Assembly (NCBI GenBank): GCA_946800325.1
Contig: OX326957.1
Span: 54,431,798 to 54,495,797, forward strand
Source of the DNA: Luzula sylvatica
Lineage: Eukaryota; Streptophyta; Magnoliopsida; Poales; Juncaceae
Reading direction: 5' to 3'
DNA: 64,000 nucleotides
The notes beneath the pieces were generated by a model that saw only the letters and a list, made by a program, of their open reading frames with translations, had not been told where the DNA came from and did not search any database. Below, piece by piece: positions 53,601-64,000 of the stretch (positions are counted from its first letter, which is position 1; each line of letters begins with the position of its first letter). Position numbers and translations under genes: made by a program.

Positions 53601-56600
53601 CTACAATCTCTTCGAACAACAAATCAAAGAGCGCCTTTGGTTGTGTTTTCGAGTATCTTCTCACTCCTAATCTCATGCCCGCAGTTTTTCAATGTTTGAC
53701 TGCAACCGTGTACAGAGCTTTCGACACTGCTGTTGCCTGGCTGGTACAATTCAATTTATTTTTGTTTTTAATTTTGACTTTTTTTTATAGATTTTGTTAT
53801 TGAAATTTTATGTTGTTTGGTAATGTATCTAGGAGGATAGAGTATCTGATATAGGGCAAGAGGCTGACGAGAGAGAGGCGGTTCTGTCATGCCATGCATG
53901 CTTTTTAATAAAAGGCATGGCTCAAAGAGACGAGCACGTGCGCGATATCTCTGTTAACCTTTTAAATCAGCTCAAGGAAAGGTTTCCACAGGTTAGTTAT
54001 TCGCTCTTTATTATCGTTTGTTTTCTCATCGCGCGATAAACCCTAAACCTTTTTTATTTTATCATTTGTTTTGTTTGTAGGTTTTGTGGAACTCGGCGTG
54101 CATGGACTTGCTTTTAACTTCGTTGCATGATGAGATACCATCTACTCATGTCAATGATCCTGCTTGGGTCGCTACAATTCGTTCACTCTATCAAAAAACT
54201 GCTCGTGATTGGATCACTAATGCTCTCTCTTACGCCCCTTGCACTACCCAAGGCCTCCTTCAGGAAAATCTGTGCAAGCCAAATGCGATGCAAAGGACAC
54301 ATCACGCGTCAGATGTGGTGAGCCTCCTGTCAGAGATTCGCATTTCGAGTGGGAAGAACGACTGGAACGGCACAAGGACGGCCAATGTCCCTGCTGTTAT
54401 CGACTCTGCCACTGCTGCTTCAGGGGCAAAAAAGGAATTGTCCGAAAATTTCATCCTCGAGGTCCTCTCCACTGCTGTCGTCAGCGCCACCATCAAATGC
54501 AACCATGTTGGTAAGCAAAAAAAATATATAACTGGTTCGACTTTTACTCGATTGTAATTTTATTTGTAAATTGTAATTGTGCAGGTGAAATTGCGGGGAT
54601 GAGAAGGTTGTATAACAGCATTGGAGGTTTTAATATGTTCGGGGGACTGATGGGCGCGGCTCAGCCGAAACAAGAATCGTTTAATGAGATGCTTCTTCAA
54701 AAGTTCGTCCATCTTCTCCAACAGTTTGTAGGCACTGCCGAGAAAGGCTTACCAATTGATAAAGCCCTGTTTCGCGAAACCTGTTCTCAGGCAACCGCTC
54801 TTCTTCTCTCCCACATGGTAATTTTTTTTTAATTTCCCAAAAATAATACAAAAGAAACTATCTTTGCACTCAGCATGGATTAATTTTAAAAACTATGTAG
54901 GAGTCGGAGGCGAAAGTAAATCTCGACGGGTTTGCCCAACTCTTGAGACTCCTTTGTTGGTGTCCGGCCTACATCTCGACTCCTGACGCGATGGAAACGG
55001 GAATATTCATCTGGACCTGGCTCGTGTCTGCTGCGCCTGCACTGGGTCCACTCGTATTGGCTGAGCTCGTGGATGCATGGCTTTGGACCATTGACACGAA
55101 ACGAGGCCTCTTCGCGTCTGACATGAATTATTCTGGTCCGGCGGCTAAGCTTAGACCGCATCTCGTGCCGGGGGAGCCTGAAAGCCCGCCCGAGAAGAAC
55201 CCGGTTGAGGGACTCATTGCTCACAGGCTTTGGCTTGGGTTCTTCATTGACCGTTTCGAGGTTATTTTTTTACCTCATTTATCGTGCCATTTTTTCTTAG
55301 TTTTTGTTTGTTTTGTGCTTATTTTTTGTGTGTTGTAGGTGGTGAGGCATGATAGTATCGAGCAATTATTACTATTGAGCCGGTTGTTGCAAGGAATGAT
55401 GAAATCTCCTAATCGATTCTCGTGCCATCCTGCAGCCACTGGCACGTTTTTTACAGCAATGCTTCTCGGGCTGAAATTCTGCTCTTGTCAGACTCAGACT
55501 AATTCGAGCAAGTTTAAGCTTGGCCTCCAATTGCTCGAGGACAGAGTCTTTCGGTATGATTTCTTACCCTACAAAAGATCTTAAGTTTTTGGATTATTTA
55601 TTTATTTTTATTTTTTAAAATTTGTAGAACCGCGTTGGGATGGTTTGCTAATGGACCAGAATGGTATGAATCGAACAGCAAAGTTTTTGCACAAAGCGAG
55701 GCTCATTCTGTTTCTCTTTTTGTGCATCACCTTTTGAACGAATCTTCCGATTTATCTCCAAAGATACCAAATGGCCGCGAAATTGAATTGGTTAACATGG
55801 TTAGTATATTATATGACTTCTTAATAATATTATTTGATTTGATTTTATTTTATTTTTGGTTTGATGAGAATGTTTATTTGATGTGCAGACTGACATAAGC
55901 CATCCAGTTTGGGGAGTGATGGACAATTATGCCATTGGAAAAGAAAAGCGCAAACAATTGCTAATCATGTTGTGTCAGCACGAAACAGACAGACTCGAAG
56001 TCTGGGCCCAACCATTAAACACCAAGTAACTTCATTTCCTTCCCCGTCCACTAATCTCAATTTATCACGAAATAGATTTATAAACAAGGATTATTATTAA
56101 TTTATTATTATAACCGTACAGGGAAAGCACGTCATTTAAACCCCACAAGATACCATCTGATAAATGGATCGATTACGCAAGAACCGCATTTGCAGTGGAC
56201 CCTCGCATCGCATTTGGTGTCTGCACACGTTTCCCCACAAATTCAGCCTTATCCACAGAAGTCACTCAACTCGTTCAAGCTCACATTTGCGAGATCAGAA
56301 CGATACCAGAGGCGTTGCCGTTCTTCGTGACTCCAAAGGCCGTGGATGAGAACTCGGTGCTATTGCATCAGCTTCCTCACTGGGCGAATTGCTCTGTGAC
56401 GCAAGCACTCGAGTTTTTCTCTCCTCCTTATAAAGGTCATCCTAGAGTCATGGCTTACGTCCTTCGCGTTCTCGAGTCTTATCCTCCCGAGTGTGTCACC
56501 TTTTTCATGCCCCAGTTGGTTCAGGCTCTCCGTTACGATGATGATGTCAGCTTTCTTTACTTTTTCTCGTTTTCTTTCTAAGAGAATATTTTGATATTTT

Positions 56601-58471
56601 TTTTTTGTTGTTGTTGCAACAGAAATTAGTCGAAGGGTATTTGCTTGGGGCAGCAAGAAGGAGTAATGTGTTTGCTCATATCTTGATTTGGCACCTTCAG
56701 GTTATATAAAAATAATAATTTGTTGCGATAAAATTTATGCCATAATCGTCATTGGAAATTTGTTTTTGTGCAGGGCGAGGAGTTTGATGAAAACGAAAAG
56801 GAAGGAACCATCTCCAAGGTAACAACGTATTTTCACGTCAATATATATGCTTAAAGATCTAAAAAAAAATTATGCCTAAAAAAGTGCAAATCATGACAAG
56901 TAGAGTATTATGTTTTGTTTCAGGCCAACCTATTCCACGAGATACTACCTCTCGTCCGGCAGAAAATAATAGACGGTTTTACCCCAGAAGCTCGTGATTT
57001 ATTTAACCGAGAGTTTGCCTTTTTCGACAAAGTCACTTCCATCTCTGGCGTCCTTTTCCCTCTTCCCAAGGAAGCTCGCCGTGCTGGCATCAGAAAGTAC
57101 GAAATATAATCCTCAATATTTATTACTTAGCAAAGCAAAAAATATAATAATTAATTAATTAATTTATTGGGGGTGTAGGGAGTTGGAGAAGATTACCGTA
57201 GATGGAGACGATCTTTATTTGCCAACGGCAACGAATAAAATAGTAAGAGGCATCGTATTGGACAGCGGTATTCCTCTTCAATCCGCGGCTAAAGTCCCTA
57301 TTATGATCACGTTTAACGTCGTCGATAAGGACGGCGACCCTTCCAATGTCAGACCTCAAGCTTGTATCTTCAAGGTAACTCTTAACTACCTCACTATCTT
57401 TATTTAATTAACCCTATTTTAAAAAATACACACATTTATTTTGTTTTTCTTATCTTTTCGCTACAGGTTGGAGATGATTGTAGACAAGACGTTCTCGCGC
57501 TCCAAGTAATCGCCTTATTACGGGACATATTTAATGCGATTGGATTGAATCTCTATCTATTTCCGTACGGTGTACTTCCAACCGGTCCTGGCCGAGGCAT
57601 TCTCGAGGTGAATTAATTACCATTTTGCCACTTTTATTATCTCTATTACAGTATCAATTATTATCATGATCAAAATTCTTGATCAAATTCAGGTGGTGCC
57701 GAATACGAGGAGTAGAAGCCAAATGGGGGAGACTACTGATGGTGGATTGTACGAGATATTTCAGCAGGATTTCGGTCCGGTTGGGTCGACCTCTTTCGAA
57801 CGGGCTCGTGAAATGTTCATGATCAGCAGTGCAGGATATGCAGTTGCGAGTCTTTTGCTTCAACCCAAGGACCGGCACAACGGCAATCTCCTCTTTGACA
57901 GGTATGCTTTTGAAAATCATTTCATATTTTATTTTCTTTATTAAGAAAGTTATCTGATCTTGTTTCGTATCTGTGTAGTAACGGGAGGTTGGTACATATT
58001 GATTTCGGGTTCATACTGGAGACGTCGCCAGGTGGCAACATGCGATTTGAGAGCGCGCAGTTCAAACTGAGTCACGAGATGACTCAGCTTCTCGACCCGT
58101 CTGGATCCATGAAGAGCGACACCTGGCACCAGTTTGTCAGGCAAGTTAATTTTTATTTTCAAAGCATCATTCTTTGTCATAATAATCTTATACATTTTTT
58201 TGTTTGTTTCAGTTTGTGCGTGAAGGGTTATTTGGCAGCACGGCGAAACATGAACGGAATAATAACGACGATAAACTTAATGGTGGATAGCGGGTTGCCA
58301 TGCTTTAGTAGAGGAGACCCGATTGGCAACCTGAGGAAGAGATTTCATCCAGAGATGACCGAGAGAGAGGCCGCAAATTTCATGATTCGTACATGCGGCG
58401 ATGCGTATAACAAATGGACCACTGCTGGATACGACCTGATCCAATACCTCCAACAAGGGATCGAGAAATAA
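50630..58471 (+). CDS. PI4KA1: Phosphatidylinositol 4-kinase alpha (type III)
   Basis: Twenty-five exons give 1,964 aa, close to the roughly 2,000 of plant homologues: 50630-51433, 51523-51864, 51945-52106, 52186-52362, 52446-52607, 52678-52805, 52869-53208, 53286-53454, 53526-53743, 53833-53991, 54081-54510, 54585-54817, 54901-55260, 55339-55553, 55628-55799, 55889-56025, 56122-56545, 56623-56700, 56774-56818, 56924-57096, 57179-57374, 57467-57607, 57693-57901, 57979-58140, 58213-58471. It phosphorylates phosphatidylinositol at D4, supplying PI4P at the plasma membrane. The N-terminal [11 protein letters not shown] and [13 protein letters not shown] match plant PI4KA. The helical PIK region precedes the kinase domain: [18 protein letters not shown] (about residue 1690), [10 protein letters not shown] (about 1815), HIDFGFILE (about 1830), and the family C-terminus [19 protein letters not shown]. 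The intron after exon 24 uses a GC donor. Confidence 0.95.
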
Positions 58472-59187
58472 GCGAACCAGTGTATAAGTGAGAATGATTT
58501 TTTTATTTTTTGGTCTTTGGTGGGTTTTGGTTTTGTATTTAGTAATTGTAATGATATTATTTTCGTGGCTTTGTGCAGAGTTATTAGTTTTTTGGGGTAC
58601 TTTTTGTTGGAGAATAAGTAGGAATTTGAGAGGAGTTTGCGGTGTTGAAATGTTATGAAAATTCTCGGTGTTAATTCGTGTTTATATTTGGGTAAATTTG
58701 ATATGATTAGCGTAGTTGACTGGATGTTCTCGCGTCCTGAAAATGATCACTTGGTAAACATCATCAAGTGAAGTAATTACTAACTAGAGTTAGCAAATAT
58801 TATACATATCAATGTCTGAGTGGCAAATATTCTGCATGGTCCCAAGAATAAAATGGTCACTTGCACATTCATGGTCCATGTAATTCAATGATCTTTTCTT
58901 TTTGCCAGAAAAAAGAAAAACAAAAGGGAAATAGAAAAATTGCAATTCATTTGAAAATTTAAATTAAAATTGCAATTCGTTTGAAAACCATTTTTCCCTC
59001 TTTTGTAGATCTTTAACCTTGCTTGACAGAAAAATTAAATCATAATTTTTACCAAATTCGGTCTTTAAGAAATGAAATCGTCGCATCACATAAATTTCCA
59101 CTGCTGAGTTGTCGTTCAACAATTGGTTGACGAGATATTAAAATGACAAGCAAGCATGTTTTCTCTTTCTTCTAAAAAGCCTCTTTG

Positions 59188-59220
<33 letters not shown>

Positions 59221-60667
59221 GTTAAAGTGTGCATTATGGGGCCATTACCGGAATCTATATGAGAGAAGGAGACTCGAGGGGTCGGGTCCCTGGCGATAGT
59301 GAGATGACAGGCATCTGAAGGCAATTGGAGTATCCACGTCTCGCTTTTGCGATTTTTGTGGGCCCATTTCATATTTGAAAGTTCAATATAAAGTATTACA
59401 AAAAGGAAATTAAAATTAATTGAAACAAGTTGGAAAAAAGATATATACGATAGATTTGCCAGTGACCATGATATATAGATGGAGACACCAGTACATTTGT
59501 GGCACATATTTCTGAAAGAGAAACCATCTTTTTCGAAAAAACTAAACATATAACACCTATACTCAAGTCTTATCTTTCGGCAATTATTATGATGGATTCT
59601 TATTATTTCACTGATTTTGTGTCGAAATATCCTTTCACTGATTATGGTGATTATTTTGATAAAGCCAAAATGTTCAATTTTGGTTCGACGATTATACAAT
59701 TTTCGCTCAGTAATGTCACAAAAGTAAATAACAGTTATATTGTAAAATATTTAACTGAGAACATGAAAGTATTTCGGAGATGAATTAATTTGAAAAAAGA
59801 GTGAATAAATTTGTAAATTACCGAGAATGGATAAGGATCGAAGTTCGGTTGTCAAATGGAAAATACAGATGGATGCCATGAAAAAGACTTACTTTGGTTG
59901 GATCCTGAAAGCCGGACAATTTCTTGATGTCGATCTTTTGAATATCGCCTTCCTGTTAATTTTCAAATATTGCCGATTTTCTGAAAAAGACTTACTTCTC
60001 TTAATTGATTCCTTATCATGTATCGTCATTTCTGGTAATTGGTCATTCAAACGGTCTATCCTAATTTTCTTAATTTGATTGTGGAGATTAGTTTATTTTT
60101 TGTCGAAGTTTTGCAGTAACCAGCATCTTTAAATTTGATTAACGAGACAATAAGTTCTCATATAAAACAGTAAAAAAAAAAAAAAAAAATTGAGATCTGT
60201 TGAATAGATCTTGTACAAAATTGGATTAAATATGTGTATAAAATGGATTAAATAGTTTAGCACAGTTTATAATTTCTATATACAATTCAAAATTACAACT
60301 CCTAAAGTACAAACCTGAATTGATAATTTTTTATTACCATTCATATCAAAATTACAGCTCAAATCTTAGTCTATTTTTACATATGCACCACTTCATTAGA
60401 AAAAACAAAAGGAGCATTACTAAGTTTAGTTTACTTCAATTATCAATCTAAGTGGCTATGCTCTAAACATCCTTAATTTTAATTAGACATATGCTATTTT
60501 AATTTACACAGCATATATGGTACCAAAATTCACATAAAACTGGGAAAAAAGATTAAGAAACTCTCGAAAGAGTTTCATACTTAATTATAGGAGAAAACCG
60601 ATCATCAAGGCTTGATCTTTTCTCCATCTTTTAGACAACTAAAAAAAGAAAAAGATCAAAGGAAACT
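58472..60667. other. Intergenic DNA between convergent PI4K alpha and B-box genes
   Basis: No gene is recognised. A TAA microsatellite lies at 59187-59219. Two plus-strand frames (59499-59783 and 59827-60078) encode peptides of 94 and 83 residues without a known domain; they may be remnants or chance. Confidence 0.4.
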
Positions 60668-62027
60668 TCAAAAAGAAAAGTGTCCCGGCATGACCGGCAC
60701 TGGTACAGGCAACTGCATCTTCATTTGTGCTGGAACCGGCAAGGTCGTTAAGCTGGCACGCTTTACAAAGCGGCCCTTCATGCGGGGCCGCTTCTCGGCA
60801 TTGAGCTTTCGCACCTCGTACCTTATTTTCTTGGCAAATAGCCTTGTTCGCCTCTTTTCTCGGTACCTTGAAACCCTAGCCTCCCGTCCTTCATTCGTCA
60901 GTGTTGTTCTGTACATTGGCCCCACAACATCAGCTCTTCGGCCATTTGTGACCTAAAATGAAAATCATAATCACCATTTTAGCTAAGTTTTTAAGCAAAA
61001 TATCAGGAATATAAGAGAAAGTCTTTTGTAATTCATGACTTCAATCGTTGTGTTCGATTTGTAATTAACAAAATTTAGAAAAGCCCTATATGAATAAATT
61101 AACAAAGATGAAAATAAGAAATATAACTTAACCTATTAGTAAATAATATTAATTGAGATTGTTGAAATATATATAACCGACACAAAAAACCTTGCTAAAA
61201 ACAAAATATAAACTAGAGATTGTCATTGATTCATTATATATTCTTACCTTAAACTCGGGCCAGCAATCATCCAACCCGAGCCTCGGCCGCTCTCCATTGG
61301 TCCACGGCGAACAGCCTTTACACCCCCATGCGGATATAACATCCTCATAATCAAGCTTTAACATCATTTCTTTACTCTCTTTCTCTCTATTTTCCACAAA
61401 ATCTCCACCTTTACAAATCTCCGTATCCCCTTCCACATCCATATCCATCAACCCTTCGAACTCGGGCCCACCAAGCAGACTCTCCATATCTGCGGCGAAC
61501 TCATCAAGATCCATTTCGGATATATGAAACCCCGCGACTCCGTCCACTTGATTAGCCTTCACCTCTACATTACATATCTCTTGTTTAATTTCTTCGGCCG
61601 GTACTTGATATAACTCTGCCAGATCAGGATCGAAAACGGGTACTTGGTACAACAGATCATCATAATTCCCTTCTGACAAATCCTCCTCGCTATTATGCAT
61701 CTCGTATAAATCGGGCACGTGAGTAACATCATCGCGGATCCTTCCGGATTTCGAGATAACGGGTTTCGTGCGAGGAGTGCGCGGTTTACGATGAGTCCAA
61801 GAAGGGGAAGTAAATGGAGGGGAATCGAGGGGAGGAAGAGAAGTGAGAGGAAGGCGTTGGTGACGACGAGCGAGAGGGTTCGCAGAGTGAACGGAGGAAT
61901 CACAAGGCGCGCAAAGAAATGCATCGTCTGCTACGCAGTATACACGGGCTCGTCTGCGGATACAACTATCGCATGGACGTGTTGTTCGCGCACCAAGTGC
62001 GTTTGCAGTTGATATCTCCTTTGTCAT
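60668..62027 (-). CDS. COL16: CONSTANS-like B-box/CCT transcription factor
   Basis: Two exons, 61248-62027 and 60668-60952, give 354 aa. One B-box lies at residues 17-60 ([23 protein letters not shown], then CDSSVH and RRHQRLPL), with the zinc-binding Cys and His present. A middle region is acidic, and the CCT domain is at about residues 283-325 ([39 protein letters not shown]), which serves for nuclear import and DNA or partner binding. A single B-box plus CCT with one intron before the CCT is the layout of the COL6/COL7/COL16 (BBX14-17) group, linked to light and flowering-time signalling. The member assignment is inferred. The C-terminus (after [10 protein letters not shown]) is Pro/Met-rich. 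Confidence 0.93.
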
Positions 62028-62300
62028 TCTTGAGTGCTTATTTTAGTGCTGCTCGTGTGTGTGAGAGAGAGAGAGAGAGAAGAGGGAGAGAGGAAAACAG
62101 TGCCAAGGAAAGGATTTTCGTGACTTTTATAAAGTGGAGGTCCAGCATGGTGAAGCTCTTTAGTAGACTTGGTCTATACGAGCATTGGTAGGAGGGGTGA
62201 TTAGGCTTTTTTTTTTTTTTTTTTTTAAGTAGTAGGTGAGTAAATATTTTTATCAGTATTACAAGTTGTGTTAAAACTATTTTTTATCAGTTAAATTTTT
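62028..62300. promoter_or_regulatory. Upstream region of the B-box gene
   Basis: A GA run at about 62062-62081 lies 35-55 bp upstream of the start codon, probably in the leader. A run of T follows at about 62209-62226. No TATA box is called. Confidence 0.45.
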
Positions 62301-62705
62301 CTATGTTGCGTGAATACTTCAAAAATCAAGCTGTATCGTATCGAATACCATATCGGATACCGATATTCGTCGGATACGTATCGGATACTCCACATGACGT
62401 ATCCCAATATTTTATTCCAAAATAATAACGAATACTTATCGGATACTTCTAACATATAAATAAATCTACTTAAAAATAAAAATAAAAATTTGAAATCAAA
62501 TAAATGACTTAATACATAAAAGTAAATAACTAAATATAATAAATATTTGTGAAATAAAATTTTAATATATTTTATGTCAAATATATAATATATAAAACAT
62601 TATATAATAGACGTATCATATCTTATGTTTTTTTTGAAAATTGTCGTATCGCCGTATCCGTATCGTGCCGAATACGATGTCCGTATCCATATCCCTGCAA
62701 CATAG
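62301..62705. mobile_element. hAT-type non-autonomous element, copy 2
   Basis: The ends CTATGTTGCGTGAATAC (62301) and the reverse complement of the right end, CTATGTTGCAGGGATAT (62705), match those of 3331-3911, and the inside has the same GTATCCGTATC motif clusters. The flanks GTTAAATT (62290-62297) and GTTAAAAT (62706-62713) are similar but not exactly placed, so the duplication is less clear than in copy 1. Confidence 0.75.
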
Positions 62706-62761
62706 GTTAAAATGTTATATTGATAATGTCGTGATACAAAATCAGTTACATTATAAACATA

Positions 62762-63429
62762 CTAGTTTTATCCCCGCACAATTGCGCGGGATGTTTTTTA
62801 TATAATTATTTAAATAAAATTAACGCGTGTGCGAATTAACGCGCATGCGTTTGAACTAAATTAATCTAATCATGACATATTTGCAAATATCATGATGTCA
62901 ATAGATGCATAAGGTTCATGAAATTAGTCTATCACGGATATTATTTTTTAATATAATTTGTATAAATAGCATTTGTTCAGGTGCTTCTAAAATCGATTAA
63001 TATAATCAGGACATATTCGCAAATTTTAACATGTACGTAAAATAGGAAAAAAAGACCAAAATGTAAAAAAGGACCAAAATGTAAAATAAGAAAAAAGGAT
63101 CAAAATGTAAAAATGACCGAAATGTAAATAAAAAAGGACCAAAATATAAATAAAAATGACCAAAATATAAATTTACAAAATAGATTTATATAAATTTTAA
63201 TATGTATGTAAAATAGCAAAAAAAGACCAAAACGTAAAAAAAGGACAAAAATGTAAAAAAAAAAAGAAAGAATCAAAATGTAAAAAAGACCGAAATGTAA
63301 ATAAAAAAGGACCAAAATGTAAATAAAAGTACCAAAATGTAAATTTACAAAATAGTTTTTTTATACAAAAAGTCTTTGATGACGTGGAGGCTTAGAATTG
63401 CAAGAAATTTGTTTGATTTATATATAAGA
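62762..63429 (-). mobile_element. Short non-autonomous Helitron, 668 bp
   Basis: On the minus strand it begins TCTTATATATAAATC at 63429, preceded by A, and ends with hairpin CCCGCGCAATTGTGCGGGG, then ATAAAACTAG at 62762, followed by T. This is a canonical A/T insertion with TC and CTAG ends. It carries the same kind of GGACCAAAATG array (63052-63350) as the larger Helitrons at 5985-9337, but is otherwise shorter and diverged. Confidence 0.78.
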
Positions 63430-64000
63430 TATAATATAATATCATTTATGTAAAAATAAAATAAATGAATTTTACTAGATTAATCAATTTACTGAAGGGG
63501 ATTAGTACGAAGGCAATAATGAAGGCCTGGTGGGACCCAACAAAAATGCTCTTTTCGCCACATGGCATTCTCTGACAGGGTCTCTCCATTTGTCTGGCCC
63601 CACCAGAGTGGCCTTATCTCGAATTTGATTGGTCGGGTATGTAAAGGGTATCCATTTCTCTGTAATGCTATTGGCTGGAAGCTCTACATTTCAGATTTTT
63701 AAGGGACCCTTTGAATAGTAAGGAAATGGAGCAAGGAAGAGAGGATCCATGGTGCAGATGGAGTCTACGTCGACTCAAAAATGTTAAACACATCAATCAT
63801 ATTCTGGTGGGACCCACTTGAATTGGAGCTCTCTGATTGGTTTATGGGATTGGGCTCACCAAAGGTACTGGTACTATATGCGGTTTTGATTTTTTATGTT
63901 TTTGTGAATTTTGTGTTGATATATGCGGTTTTGTTTTGTGATGTACATTGAAATTGCGATAGATTTGCTTACAAAGAAGAGGCTACATAAAATATATGTT
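63430..64000. other. Right-edge intergenic DNA
   Basis: No gene is recognised. The DNA at 63500-63860 is less AT-rich than its surroundings and has several GTGGGACCCA-like blocks, so it may be flanking sequence of a gene beyond the edge. Confidence 0.3.

Overview
The window is nuclear DNA from a flowering plant, most likely a eudicot. It shows intron-rich genes with short GT-AG introns, plant-only gene families (U-box/ARM ligases, IRE-type AGC kinase, CONSTANS-like B-box/CCT factor, organelle RanBP2-type zinc fingers), AT-rich intergenic DNA, and many small non-autonomous DNA transposons. There is no sign of bacterial, viral or organellar DNA. The species cannot be named from the sequence.

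Layout. 1-2267 (-): 5' part of a KDM3/JMJ25-type histone demethylase that runs off the left edge. 2268-11700: gene-free and repeat-rich, with a MITE, a hAT-type element with 8-bp target-site duplication, and a head-to-tail pair of Helitrons. 11713-13095 (-) and 19927-21309 (+): two intronless, about 91% identical U-box/ARM E3 ligase genes, head to head across about 6.8 kb. 22106-23622 (+): BSD-domain protein. 24522-27340 (-): ACT-domain (ACR-like) protein. 27728-27960: internally deleted fragment of the kinase gene found 15 kb away. 30453-31381 (-): ubiquitin E2 variant UEV1 with a prenylation tail. 31979-33936 (-) and 34467-35944 (+): VAR3/OZ-type zinc-finger protein and the spliceosomal protein MFAP1, sharing a 530-bp bidirectional promoter region. 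37243-42840 (-): IREH1-type AGC kinase. 42841-50629: gene-free, with a MULE-type MITE, two hAT-like MITEs, a 650-bp foldback and a Helitron end. 50630-58471 (+): complete 25-exon phosphatidylinositol 4-kinase alpha. 60668-62027 (-): CONSTANS-like B-box/CCT factor. 62028-64000: a second copy of the hAT-type element and a short Helitron.

The genes are housekeeping and regulatory genes with no evident shared pathway; they are separate transcription units, not an operon or cluster. Exon models were built by hand from reading frame, splice consensus and family knowledge, and every complete model closes in frame. The most distinctive content is in the mobile DNA (tandem Helitrons carrying a variable short-repeat array, several target-site-verified MITEs, a long hairpin) and in local duplications (paired ligases, kinase fragment, repeated zinc-finger exons, a repeated intron/exon segment beside UEV1). 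I did not find a convincing new multi-gene system.
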